Positions 7,065-15,413 of a stretch of DNA of 36,461 nucleotides are shown in pieces (position 1 is the first letter of the stretch; each line of letters opens with the position of its first letter). This stretch comes from Pseudoflavonifractor sp. MSJ-30. GTDB taxonomy: Bacteria; Bacillota; Clostridia; Oscillospirales; Oscillospiraceae. The stretch lies in assembly GCF_018918045.1 (NCBI RefSeq), contig NZ_JAHLPU010000072.1:1-36461 (forward strand), read 5' to 3'. Under the pieces are notes generated by a model. The model was not told where the DNA came from and ran no database searches. It saw only the letters and a list, made by a program, of their open reading frames with translations. Position numbers and translations under genes: made by a program.

Positions 7065-8151
7065 GCTGAATCTTCGGGGGTTTCGGAACTACGCCGATGC
7101 GTGTTTTTCCTTCGACCCCGGGGTAAATCTGATTGTGGGCAGGAACGCCCAGGGAAAGACGAATCTGCTGGAGGCCATTGGATACCTGGGCAGCGGCAAG
7201 AGCTTCCGTGCCCAGAGAACCACGGAAATGATTCGCTTTTCTGAGGATTTTGGGGAACTGGATGGAAAGGTGTCCTCCCAGAACCGGGAGCAGACCATTC
7301 GCTGGGTGCTGTTCCCCGGCGGACGGCCCCGGCAGCTGTGGCAGAACGGCGTCAGGAAGAAAAGCGCCGCGGATCTGGTCGGCGTGCTGCCCACGGTGCT
7401 GTTCTGCCCGGAGGATCTGATGATCCTGAAAAGCGGCGCCGCCGCCAGAAGAAGATTCGCGGATTCCGTGCTCTGCGCCCTGCGGCCCAACTATGAGGCC
7501 GCCTTAATGGAGTACAATCGGATTCTGGAGCAGAAAAGCCGGATTCTGAAGGACAGTAATGAGGATATTCGCCTGCTGTCCATATTGCCGGACTACAACG
7601 AGCGGCTCTGTCAGGTGGGGGCCCTGCTCATCTCCTACCGGGCCAGGTTCTTTGAGGGTCTGGGCCGGGAGGCCGCCCTGTTTCACGACCAGTTTTCCGG
7701 GGGCAGCGAGGCATTTTCTCTGGAATACAAGACGGTTTCCACGATTTCGGATCCCTTCGCTCCGGTGCCGAAGATGACAGAGGCGCTTCACGACCATCTG
7801 GAAAGCCACCACCGGGCGGAACTCCAATCCGGCCAATGTCTCACCGGTCCCCACAAGGACGACTTTACCATTACCCTCTCCGGCATCGACCTGAAAGCCT
7901 ACGGCTCCCAGGGCCAGACCCGGACGGCCGCCATCAGCCTGAAGCTGGCCCAACGGGAGCTGATGAAACGGGAATTCGGGGAAGAACCGGTGCTGCTTCT
8001 GGACGATGTTCTCTCCGAACTGGACGAAAAACGCCAGGATTTCGTCCTGAACCAGATCCATTCCGGCCAGGTGTTTATCACCTGCTGCGAACCGGGAAGG
8101 TTTACGAGATTGGGGAGGACGATGGAGATATCCAACGGGGAAGTGGTTTGA
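7051..8151 (+). CDS. recF: DNA replication and repair protein RecF
   Basis: RecF is an SMC-like ATPase that helps load RecA at gapped DNA and stalled forks. The 366 residues show Walker A GRNAQGKT (30-37), the family stretch YLGSGKSFRA, the ABC-type signature region near GSQGQTRTAAISLKLAQ, and Walker B LLLDD (315-319) followed by VLSELD. The ATG at 7051 is chosen because the protein then begins MRLCELNLRGFRNY as in relatives; the frame is open upstream only because it overlaps the S4 gene. It overlaps that gene by 14 bases and is probably in one operon with dnaN. The next gene in many Firmicutes, remB, is missing here; a family A repeat begins at the stop codon. Confidence 0.97.
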   Translation: MRLCELNLRGFRNYADACFSFDPGVNLIVGRNAQGKTNLLEAIGYLGSGKSFRAQRTTEMIRFSEDFGELDGKVSSQNREQTIRWVLFPGGRPRQLWQNGVRKKSAADLVGVLPTVLFCPEDLMILKSGAAARRRFADSVLCALRPNYEAALMEYNRILEQKSRILKDSNEDIRLLSILPDYNERLCQVGALLISYRARFFEGLGREAALFHDQFSGGSEAFSLEYKTVSTISDPFAPVPKMTEALHDHLESHHRAELQSGQCLTGPHKDDFTITLSGIDLKAYGSQGQTRTAAISLKLAQRELMKREFGEEPVLLLDDVLSELDEKRQDFVLNQIHSGQVFITCCEPGRFTRLGRTMEISNGEVV

Positions 8152-8338
8152 AATTGACAATTGACAATTAACAATTGACAATTATGGTGTCCCTGCGGGA
8201 CGGATTTTATAATAGATCCGGTTTGGTTTCCAAGATTATTTTCTGGGATTCCGTTCAATAATGCTTTATTTCAAAACATTTCCGCAGGAAATACAACAAT
8301 TGTCAATTGTCAATTGTCCATTGTCAATTGTCAATTAA
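8151..8338. repeat. Family A repeat, copy A2 (long, inverted)
   Basis: This copy starts at the recF stop codon and is about 188 bp. It has three or four TTGACAATT-type units at each end. The two internal hairpins are in the reverse order from A1: GTCCCTGCGGGAC first, TTTCCGCAGGAAA last. About 75 extra bases lie between them, with no reading frame I can recognise. It occupies the place between recF and gyrB where remB usually lies. Confidence 0.75.
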
Positions 8339-8420
8339 AAAAAGTTTTCTCCCACTGTATATAGATATAGAACACGACAGCGTATCATCGACACAAAATG
8401 TTAAAAGATGGAGGACAACA

Positions 8421-10349
8421 ATGTCTGACGAAACAAAAGTAACCCAGGAATATGGCGCGGAGCAGATTCAGGTGCTGGAAGGGCTGGAAGCGGTCCGGAA
8501 GCGGCCCGGTATGTATATCGGCTCCACGTCTTCTTCCGGTCTGCACCATCTGGTCTATGAGATCGTGGACAACGCCATTGACGAGGCGCTGGCCGGATAC
8601 TGTAAGCACATTACCGTGACCATCAACCCCGGCAATTCCATTACCGTTACCGATGACGGCCGTGGTATCCCCGTGGACATCCAGCCCCAGACCGGCCGGC
8701 CCGCGTTGGAGGTTGTTTACACGGTGCTGCACGCCGGCGGCAAATTCGGCGGCGGCGGCTATAAGGTCTCCGGCGGCTTGCACGGCGTAGGCGCGTCCGT
8801 TGTCAACGCCCTGTCCCAGTGGCTGTGCGTCCGGGTTCATAAGAACGGAAATATCTACGAAATGAAGTTCGCCCGGGGTCACATCACTCAGGAAATGAAA
8901 ATCGTAGGCACCACGGACCACACCGGCACCGAGGTCACCTTCCAGCCGGACCCGGAGATGTTTGACACGCTGGTCTATGACTATGAAATTCTCCACGAGC
9001 GCATGCGGGAAGAAGCCTTCCTGAACGCGGGCCTGTCCATTTGCATCACCGACGACCGGGAGGAGGACAAGAAGTCCGATACCATGTGCTTTGAGGGCGG
9101 TATCCGGGAATTCGTCCGCTGGTGCAACCGGAACAAGACCCCGGTGTTTGAGGACGTGATCTACATGTCCGGCAACAAAGGGGATGCCAGCGCGGAAATC
9201 GCCATGCAGTACAACGACGGCTACAACGAATTCATGATGAGCTTCGCCAACGACGTCCGCACCCCCGAGGGCGGCATGCACGAAACCGGCTTCAAAACCG
9301 CTTTGACCCGGGTGCTCAACGCCTACGGCGCAAAAAATGGCATTATCAAGGGAGACGACAAGGTCTCCGGCGAAGATTGCCGGGAGGGCATTGCCGCCAT
9401 TATTTCCGTAAAGCTGACGGACGCCCAGTTCGAGGGCCAGACCAAGGCAAAGCTGGGCAACGCCTATATCCGAACTCTGGTGGACCAGGTGGTCAATGAC
9501 CAGCTTTCCACCTATTTTGAGGAACACCCCCAGATCGCCAGGCAGATTCTGGAAAAAGCCATGATGGCCAACCGGGCCAGAGAGGCTGCCCGAAAGGCCA
9601 GAGAATCCATCCGCCGGAAAACGGGCCTGGAATCCGGCCAGATGCCGGACAAGCTCCAGGACTGCAACGAGCGGGACCCCAGCCTGTGCGAGATCTACAT
9701 CGTGGAGGGCGATTCCGCTGCCGGCTCTGCCATCCAGGGCAGAGATTCCCGGTTCCAGGCCATTCTGGCCATGTGGGGCAAAATGCTCAACGTGGAAAAG
9801 GCAAGAGCCGATAAGATTTACGGCAATGACAAGCTCTACCCCCTGATCGTGGCTCTGGGCGCGGGCATCGGAGAGGAATTTGACATTGAAAAACTCCGCT
9901 ACCACAAGGTCATCATCATGGCGGATGCGGACGTGGACGGCGCCCATATTCGGACGCTGCTGCTGACATTCTTCTTCCGCTATATGCGGCCTATGATCGA
10001 AAACGGCTATGTGTACTCCGCCGTGCCGCCCCTGTACAAGCTGACGAGAGGCAAGACCACCAAGGTTGCCTACTCCGACGAGCAGCGGGATCAGGTTTCC
10101 GCCCAGATGCGTTCTGACAACCCCAACGCCAAGGTGGACATTGCCCGGTACAAGGGCCTTGGTGAAATGGACCCCCACGAACTGTGGGAGACCACCATGG
10201 ACCCGGAGCAGCGTTCTTTGCGCCGGATCACTCTGGACGACGCCGCCCGGGCGGACGAGATTTTCACCGTCCTCATGGGCGAGCAGGTAGAGCCCAGAAA
10301 AGACTGGATCGAGCGCAACGCGAAATACGCGGTGAATCTGGATTTCTGA
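8421..10349 (+). CDS. gyrB: DNA gyrase subunit B
   Basis: The ATPase subunit of the type II topoisomerase that adds negative supercoils. It has 642 residues, the usual length for a Gram-positive GyrB. Landmarks are the GHKL ATPase site with YEIVDNAIDEA (catalytic Glu47, Asn51), DDGRGIP (78-84) and GLHGVGAS (119-126), and the TOPRIM domain with EGDSAAGSA (from Glu429) and the metal-binding DADVDGAH (502-509). The ATG at 8421 has GGAGG 7 bases upstream; an upstream in-frame ATG at 8307 lies inside the family A repeat and is rejected. AT-rich sequence with TATAGATATAG near 8360 may be its promoter, but no clear -35 was found. Confidence 0.97.
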   Translation: MSDETKVTQEYGAEQIQVLEGLEAVRKRPGMYIGSTSSSGLHHLVYEIVDNAIDEALAGYCKHITVTINPGNSITVTDDGRGIPVDIQPQTGRPALEVVYTVLHAGGKFGGGGYKVSGGLHGVGASVVNALSQWLCVRVHKNGNIYEMKFARGHITQEMKIVGTTDHTGTEVTFQPDPEMFDTLVYDYEILHERMREEAFLNAGLSICITDDREEDKKSDTMCFEGGIREFVRWCNRNKTPVFEDVIYMSGNKGDASAEIAMQYNDGYNEFMMSFANDVRTPEGGMHETGFKTALTRVLNAYGAKNGIIKGDDKVSGEDCREGIAAIISVKLTDAQFEGQTKAKLGNAYIRTLVDQVVNDQLSTYFEEHPQIARQILEKAMMANRAREAARKARESIRRKTGLESGQMPDKLQDCNERDPSLCEIYIVEGDSAAGSAIQGRDSRFQAILAMWGKMLNVEKARADKIYGNDKLYPLIVALGAGIGEEFDIEKLRYHKVIIMADADVDGAHIRTLLLTFFFRYMRPMIENGYVYSAVPPLYKLTRGKTTKVAYSDEQRDQVSAQMRSDNPNAKVDIARYKGLGEMDPHELWETTMDPEQRSLRRITLDDAARADEIFTVLMGEQVEPRKDWIERNAKYAVNLDF

Positions 10350-10394
10350 AACGGGCTGTCATTGCGAGACAGTCAGGAGGCTGTCGAAAAACCA

Positions 10395-10586
10395 TGTCAT
10401 TGCGAGGCAGTGCGCACACTGCCGTGGCAATCCCCCGGATTTTCAAACAGCTTGGCTCCTAAACCGACAGTTTTTACGTTCAACCGGGGGATTCCCACAC
10501 CAGTCTGCGGACTGGTTCGGAATGACATGCTATCTTTGGGGCTTTCTTGATACGTTGACCAGCGTGCGCGCTGGTTCGCAATGACA
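10395..10586. repeat. Family D inverted-repeat element between gyrB and gyrA
   Basis: Two 44-bp arms face each other. 10395-10438 begins TGTCATTGCGAGGCAGTG and ends AATCCCCCGG. 10484-10527 is its imperfect reverse complement, ending GGAATGACA. Each arm holds its own small palindrome (CAGTGCGCACACTG; CCAGTCTGCGGACTGG). A third partial arm ends at 10586, and a stub starts at 10357. The type is common in clostridial gaps, in my recollection. It separates gyrB from gyrA, so the two may be expressed unevenly. Confidence 0.65.
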
Positions 10587-10623
10587 GGAATGTTCAATTG
10601 CCAAAAAGTTTTGGAGGTGCTAT

Positions 10624-13143
10624 ATGGCACATAACAGAAGCTACAAACCGGAGGACATTGCCTTTCCCGACCAGGTGATTACCGAATCCCACCTGGTGGA
10701 GGAAATGGAGAAGTCCTATATTGAGTACGCCATGAGCGTCATCGTGGGCCGGGCCCTGCCGGACGTCCGGGACGGTCTGAAACCGGTCCACCGCCGCATT
10801 CTCTACACCATGTACGAAAGCGGCCTGACCTCTGACAAGCCTTTCAAGAAATCGGCCACCTGCGTGGGCGATGTGCTGGGTAAATACCATCCCCACGGCG
10901 ACGCCTCCGTATACGACGCCATGGTCCGGCTTGCCCAGGACTTTTCCATGCGCTACCTTCTGGTGGACGGCCACGGCAACTTCGGCTCCGTGGACGGCGA
11001 TCCCCCCGCGGCCTACCGTTACACCGAGGCGCGCCTGAGCAAAATTTCCAACGAAATGCTCCGGGACATTGACAAGGACACCGTGGACTGGGATCCCAAC
11101 TTTGATGAAACCCGGAAGGAGCCCCGGGTGCTGCCCAGCCGGTTCCCCAATCTGCTGGTCAACGGCTCCTCCGGCATCGCCGTGGGCATGGCCACCAATA
11201 TCCCGCCCCACAACCTGACGGAGGTCATCAACGCCTGCATCTGCGTGCTGGACGACCCGGAGTGTACTCTGGTGAACCTGATGGATCACATTACGGGACC
11301 TGACTTCCCCACCGGTGGCATTATCATGGGCCGCAGCGGCATCCGGGCGGCCTACGCCACGGGCCGGGGCAAGGTGATTGTCCGGGCCAAGACGGAATTC
11401 GAGGAGTTCGGCAAGGACCGGACGAGGATCATCGTCACGGAGCTGCCCTACCAGGTGAACAAGCGCCAGCTGATCAAGACCATCGCCGACCAGGTGAAGG
11501 ACAAGCGCCTGGACGGCATCTCGGACCTGCGGGACGAGACGGACCGGAACGGCATGCGCATGGTCATTGAGCTGAAAAAGGACGCCAACCCCCAGGTGGT
11601 GCTGAACAACCTCTTCAAGCAGACCGCCCTCCAGTCCAATTTTTCCATCATCATGCTGGCGCTGGTTGACAACCAGAAGCAGCCAAAGATCCTATCTCTG
11701 CGGCAGATCCTGGACGAGTACCTCAAGTATCAGGAAGAGGTCCTGACTCGCAGGACCCAGTACGATCTGCGCAAGGCCCAGGAGCGGGCACACCTGTTGG
11801 AGGGCCTGCTCATTGCCCAGGACAACATTGACGAGGTCATTCACATCATCCGCTCCTCCTACGACAACGCCAAGCAGAACCTGATGGAAAGGTTTAACCT
11901 GGACGACGTCCAGGCCCAGGCCATCTGCGATATGCGGCTGATCGCCCTGCAGGGTCTGAACCGGGAAAAGCTGGAGGCCGAGTACAAGGAGCTGGAGCAG
12001 AAGATCGCCTATTATCAGGAGCTGCTGGCCGACGAAAGCAAGCTCCGTGGGGTGCTGCGGCAGGAGCTCGTTGAAATCCGGGACAAGTTCGGCGACGAGC
12101 GGAAGACCGTGATTCAGGACATCGAGGATGAGATCGACATCGAGGACCTGATCGAGGAGGAGACCTGCGCCTTCACCCTCTCCAACCACGGCTACATCAA
12201 GCGCATGCCCGTGGACACCTACCGCACCCAGAGCCGGGGCGGCCGGGGCGTGAACGCCCAGAACCTGAAGGAAGAGGACTATGTGAAGAGCCTGAACATC
12301 GCCTCTACCCACGACTATATCCTCTTCTTCACCGACAGCGGCAAGGTCCATCTGCGCAAGGGCTACCAGATCCCCGAGGCGGGCCGCACAGCCAGAGGCA
12401 CGGCCATCGTCAACGTGCTGCCTCTGGAGGCCGGAGAGACCGTCACCGCCATGGTGGTGACAAGAGAATTCCACGATAACGAGTATCTGCTCATGGCCAC
12501 CCGGAAGGGCGTTGTGAAGCGGCTGCCCTTCGTCGCTCTGAAGACCAACCGCAAGGGCGGCATCCGGGCACTGACGTTGGAGGAGGACGACCACCTCATT
12601 AACGTCCTGCGCACCAATGGCGACGACAACATCATCCTCGCCACCGCCCAGGGCATGGCCATCTGCTTCAACGAGACGGATGTGCGCTGCATGGGCCGGG
12701 ATGCCGCGGGCGTCAGAGGCGTCAGCCTGAACGACGGCGACTACGTGGTGGGCGCCCAGAAGGCGGAATCGGGCAAGACCCTGCTCACCGTCACCGAAAA
12801 CGGCTACGGCAAGCGCACCGAGCTGCCCGAATACCTGCGCACCGGTCCCGACGGGGAGAAGATACCCCAGAGCCGGGGCGGCAAGGGCCTGAAAAACTAC
12901 AACATTACGGCAAAAACCGGCGCAGTGGCCGGGTGCTGTGTGGTGGGCGAGCAGGACGACGTAATGCTGATTGAAAACGGCGGCGTGATCATCCGGGTGC
13001 CCGCATCCTCCATCAACGTCTACAAGCGGGACGTTCAGGGTGTCATCGTCATGCGCATTGACGAGGGCAACAAGGTCGTGTCCATTGAGCGGGTGGAGCA
13101 GGAGGAGGAAGAACCTGCTGATACCCAGGAGACTCAGGAATGA
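10624..13143 (+). CDS. gyrA: DNA gyrase subunit A
   Basis: The DNA-cutting subunit of gyrase, 839 residues. The catalytic tyrosine is Tyr133 in YRYTEAR. The C-terminal wrapping domain carries a GyrA-box-like QSRGGRG at 536-542 and a second QSRGGKG at 749-755, which favours gyrase over topoisomerase IV. The protein ends in an acidic tail. The quinolone-contact segment reads [16 protein letters not shown]: Ala94 takes the place of Escherichia coli Ser83, while Asp98 keeps the Asp87 position. GGAGGTG lies 6 bases before the ATG. The stop overlaps the start of rnhA by four bases (ATGA), so the two are translated together. Confidence 0.97.
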   Translation: MAHNRSYKPEDIAFPDQVITESHLVEEMEKSYIEYAMSVIVGRALPDVRDGLKPVHRRILYTMYESGLTSDKPFKKSATCVGDVLGKYHPHGDASVYDAMVRLAQDFSMRYLLVDGHGNFGSVDGDPPAAYRYTEARLSKISNEMLRDIDKDTVDWDPNFDETRKEPRVLPSRFPNLLVNGSSGIAVGMATNIPPHNLTEVINACICVLDDPECTLVNLMDHITGPDFPTGGIIMGRSGIRAAYATGRGKVIVRAKTEFEEFGKDRTRIIVTELPYQVNKRQLIKTIADQVKDKRLDGISDLRDETDRNGMRMVIELKKDANPQVVLNNLFKQTALQSNFSIIMLALVDNQKQPKILSLRQILDEYLKYQEEVLTRRTQYDLRKAQERAHLLEGLLIAQDNIDEVIHIIRSSYDNAKQNLMERFNLDDVQAQAICDMRLIALQGLNREKLEAEYKELEQKIAYYQELLADESKLRGVLRQELVEIRDKFGDERKTVIQDIEDEIDIEDLIEEETCAFTLSNHGYIKRMPVDTYRTQSRGGRGVNAQNLKEEDYVKSLNIASTHDYILFFTDSGKVHLRKGYQIPEAGRTARGTAIVNVLPLEAGETVTAMVVTREFHDNEYLLMATRKGVVKRLPFVALKTNRKGGIRALTLEEDDHLINVLRTNGDDNIILATAQGMAICFNETDVRCMGRDAAGVRGVSLNDGDYVVGAQKAESGKTLLTVTENGYGKRTELPEYLRTGPDGEKIPQSRGGKGLKNYNITAKTGAVAGCCVVGEQDDVMLIENGGVIIRVPASSINVYKRDVQGVIVMRIDEGNKVVSIERVEQEEEEPADTQETQE

Positions 13144-13577
13144 AAACCGTGACCCTTTACACCGACGGGGCCTGCTCGGGAAACCCGGGCCCCGGCGGCT
13201 GGGGGGCCATCCTCAGCTATAACGGGAATACAAAGGAGCTCTCCGGCGGCGAATTAAACACCACCAACAACCGCATGGAGCTGACCGCCGTGATCCGGGG
13301 GCTGGAAGCCCTGAAGGAACCCTGTGTGGTGGAGCTGTATTCCGACTCCAAGTATGTCATCGATGCCCTGGAAAAAGGCTGGGCCTGGGGCTGGAAAAAG
13401 AAAAACTGGGTGAAAAGCGACAAAAAGCCCGCCTTAAACCCGGACCTGTGGGACACTCTTTTGAAGCTGACCATGAAACACCAGCTGCACTACCATTGGG
13501 TCAAGGGCCACGCCGACAACCCCATGAACAACCGCTGCGACGAACTGGCGGTGGGGGAGTGGAAGAGGCTGAAATGA
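13140..13577 (+). CDS. rnhA: Ribonuclease HI
   Basis: This enzyme cuts the RNA strand of RNA-DNA hybrids, removing R-loops and primers. At 145 residues it has all the catalytic residues: Asp9 ([11 protein letters not shown]), Glu47 (NNRMEL), Asp69 (YSDSKYV), His124 (VKGHADN) and Asp134 (NRCDELA). It also has the basic handle with [10 protein letters not shown]. The length matches the Escherichia coli type rather than the longer Firmicutes types. It overlaps the gyrA stop by four bases, and the pairing with gyrase may reflect the link between supercoiling and R-loops (inference). Confidence 0.96.
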   Translation: MKTVTLYTDGACSGNPGPGGWGAILSYNGNTKELSGGELNTTNNRMELTAVIRGLEALKEPCVVELYSDSKYVIDALEKGWAWGWKKKNWVKSDKKPALNPDLWDTLLKLTMKHQLHYHWVKGHADNPMNNRCDELAVGEWKRLK

Positions 13578-13616
13578 TTAGGGGCGATTTGAAATAATTG
13601 GGCCGGCAGAAGAAAA

Positions 13617-13738
13617 ATTGACAATTGACAATTGACAGTTGACAATTAAGGAATTTCCTTCGGAAATGAAATAAATATTTCAAATTCGTCCCGAAGGGAC
13701 ACAATAATTGTCAATTGTTCGTTGTCAATTGTCAATTC
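13617..13738. repeat. Family A repeat, copy A3
   Basis: This copy has four TTGACA-type units at its left end (13618-13648), the hairpins TTTCCTTCGGAAA and GTCCCGAAGGGAC, and AATTGTCAA units at its right end. The second hairpin differs from A1 by a base change that keeps its pairing. It lies between rnhA and remB in the same orientation as A1 and A4. Confidence 0.75.
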
Positions 13739-13783
13739 AAAATCCAAACTGGCTCCGAATTATGCGGATTTTGGAGGTCCTCC

Positions 13784-14029
13784 ATGTATCTTTCCATCGG
13801 CAATGACTTCGCGGTTCGGGACAAGAGCATTGTGGGTATTTTTGACCTGGACAATACCTCTTATTCCCGCCGCACCCAGGCGTTTCTGAACAAAGCGGAG
13901 GAGAACGGCCAGGTCATCCCCTGTGACGACCTGCCGAAAAGCTACGTTCTCACCGCCGAATACGGCTTTTCGCAAGTCCATCTCACGGCTCTGAATGCCT
14001 ATACGTTGGAAAAGCGGCTGGGAAAGTAA
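13784..14029 (+). CDS. remB: RemB-like protein (DUF370 family, YaaB)
   Basis: An 81-residue protein resembling RemB (YaaB) of Bacillus subtilis, a small DUF370/RemA-family protein linked to control of matrix genes. The match is in the first part: MYLSIGNDFAVRDKSIVGIF against MYIHLGDDFVV...IVGIF, then a PKS-V-T segment with SYVLTAEYGFSQVHLT. The ATG at 13784 has GGAGGT 5 bases upstream; the site is embedded in GGAGGTCCTCC, an 11-bp palindrome. Relatives usually lie between recF and gyrB. Here the gene stands alone, flanked on both sides by family A repeats. The family call is from recalled sequence and is fairly secure; function in this organism is unknown. Confidence 0.8.
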   Translation: MYLSIGNDFAVRDKSIVGIFDLDNTSYSRRTQAFLNKAEENGQVIPCDDLPKSYVLTAEYGFSQVHLTALNAYTLEKRLGK

Positions 14030-14030
14030 T

Positions 14031-14148
14031 AATTGACAATTGACAGTTGACAGTTGACAATTAAGGTATTTTCTTCGGAAATATATCTATTAAAATCGTC
14101 CCGCAGGGACACCATAATTGACAATTGTTCATTGTCAATTGTCAATTG
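14031..14148. repeat. Family A repeat, copy A4
   Basis: This copy begins directly after the remB stop codon. It has TTGACAATT and TTGACAGTT units, an imperfect TTTTCTTCGGAAA hairpin, GTCCCGCAGGGAC, and AATTGTCAA units on the right. With A3 it flanks remB as a direct repeat. Confidence 0.75.
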
Positions 14149-14169
14149 AAAAAAGTTTCGTTTCCGTTT

Positions 14170-14198
14170 CTTTTTCCGGGGTATACTACCGGAAAAAG
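14170..14198 (+). promoter_or_regulatory. 10-bp inverted repeat around the bile salt hydrolase -10 box
   Basis: CTTTTTCCGG (14170-14179) and CCGGAAAAAG (14189-14198) are perfect inverted arms. The nine bases between them contain TATACT (14182-14187), a good -10 box. A convincing -35 was not found. The arrangement suits an operator that hides the promoter when a repressor is bound, or a 5' hairpin in the transcript. Both readings are inference. Confidence 0.5.
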
Positions 14199-14217
14199 GA
14201 AAGGAAGCGTTTTTTTT

Positions 14218-15186
14218 ATGTGCACTGCCGTTACGTTTCATCCCGGCGACTTTTATATGGGGCGGACGCTGGATTATGAGCGGTCTTACGGGGACCGGAT
14301 CACCGTTACCCCCCGGAATTTCCCGCTGAAATTCCACGCCCTGCCGGAGCTTTCCCATCACCATGCCATCATCGGCATGGCCGCCGTGATGGAGGACTAT
14401 CCCCTTTACTATGAGGGCTTCAACGAAAAGGGACTGGGCGTCTGCGGTCTGAACTTTGTGGGGAACTGCGCCTATTTTCCGGAAGATGCCCACAAGAATA
14501 ACCTCTGCCAGTATGAGCTGATTCCCTATCTGCTGGGAAAATTTGAGACTGTGCAGCAGGTCCGCGCCTTTCTGGAAAACGCCAATCTGCTGAATATCCC
14601 CTTCCGGGAGTATCTGCCTCTGGCCCAGCTGCACTGGATGATCGCGGATAAGGACAGCTGCGTTACCGTGGAATCCATGGCGGACGGGCTGCACATCTAC
14701 GACAACCCCGTAGGGGCCATGACCAACAATCCCCCCTTCCCTTACCAGCTGTTTGCTCTGAATAACTACCGGCATCTGGGCGTCGATACTTCGGAGAATA
14801 CCTTCGGTACGGAATTGAACGCGTACAGCCGTGGCCTTGGCGGTCTTGGCCTGCCCGGCGACCTTTCTAGCCAGTCCCGCTTTGTGCGGGTGGCCTTTAC
14901 GAAGCTGAATTCTCTGTGCGAAGCCGGAGAAATGTCCGCCGTCAGCCAGTTTTTTCATATTCTGGGCAGCGTGGACCAGCAGCGTGGGCTGTGCCGGCTG
15001 AAGGAAAACGAGTACGAGATTACCCTCTATACCTGCTGCTGCAACCTGAGTAAGGGCACCTATTACTACACCACCTACGATAACCACCAGATCACCGCCG
15101 TGGATATGCACCGGGAAAATCTGGACGGAGACAAGCTCATCTGCTATCAGCCGGTGACGGGGGAACAGGTCAGGTATCAGAATTGA
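14218..15186 (+). CDS. bsh: Bile salt hydrolase (choloylglycine hydrolase)
   Basis: This Ntn hydrolase removes glycine or taurine from conjugated bile acids. The protein begins MCTAV, so removal of Met exposes nucleophile Cys2. Other active-site residues are in place: Arg16 and Asp19 (MGRTLDYE), Asn79 (GVCGLNF), Asn170 (MTNNPPF) and Arg221 (SRFVRV, after GLPGDLSSQ). Asn79 matches Asn82 of the Clostridium perfringens bile salt hydrolase, where penicillin V acylases have Tyr. The tail ITAVDMHRENLDGD also matches that enzyme. The length, 322 residues, is normal. There is no signal peptide, so it acts in the cytoplasm. The start at 14218 is fixed by Cys2 and by AAAGGAAG upstream. It is a single gene behind its own promoter. 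Confidence 0.92.
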   Translation: MCTAVTFHPGDFYMGRTLDYERSYGDRITVTPRNFPLKFHALPELSHHHAIIGMAAVMEDYPLYYEGFNEKGLGVCGLNFVGNCAYFPEDAHKNNLCQYELIPYLLGKFETVQQVRAFLENANLLNIPFREYLPLAQLHWMIADKDSCVTVESMADGLHIYDNPVGAMTNNPPFPYQLFALNNYRHLGVDTSENTFGTELNAYSRGLGGLGLPGDLSSQSRFVRVAFTKLNSLCEAGEMSAVSQFFHILGSVDQQRGLCRLKENEYEITLYTCCCNLSKGTYYYTTYDNHQITAVDMHRENLDGDKLICYQPVTGEQVRYQN

Positions 15187-15206
15187 CGGTTGGGGGTTGT
15201 CGTACC

Positions 15207-15352
15207 TCTTGGCTCTCCCTATGGGAGAGCTGTCACGGCGGAAACGCCGTGACTGAGAGGGCCGAGATGGATGAGACTTTCTTGCGGATTCCGCCGCTAC
15301 CCTCTCAGTCGTGCTGCGCACGCCAGCTCCCCCAGAGGGGGAGCCAAGGGGA
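15207..15352. repeat. Family C element with inverted ends
   Basis: The left end has GGCTCTCCCTATGGGAGAGC, an ACGGCG/CGCCGT hairpin and GACTGAGAGG. The right end inverts this: CCTCTCAGTC, a small TGCGCA core and GCTCCCCCAGAGGGGGAGCC. About 40 bases lie between the ends. The plan is that of the copy at 6578-6773, though the sequence has diverged. Confidence 0.6.
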
Positions 15353-15380
15353 CATTCCGACAGCCCCAATTTATAACACA

Positions 15381-15408
15381 ACCCCGGCGCGGAACTCCGC
15401 GCCGGGGT
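15381..15408. terminator. Bidirectional terminator between bsh and hflC
   Basis: A perfect 13-bp stem, ACCCCGGCGCGGA (15381-15393) and TCCGCGCCGGGGT (15396-15408). It lies 6 bases after the hflC stop and about 200 after bsh. The following bases are T-rich on both strands but form no unbroken run. Its place between two converging genes fits a shared terminator. Confidence 0.7.
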
Positions 15409-15413
15409 GTTGT

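Noticed and set aside
8152..8420. A hidden remB remnant between recF and gyrB
   Set aside because: The extra 75 bases in the family A copy there do not translate to anything like RemB in any frame I read.
2441..14148. Family A copies as insertion sequences
   Set aside because: At 100-190 bp they have no transposase and no clear target-site duplications. They can only be non-autonomous elements or structural repeats.
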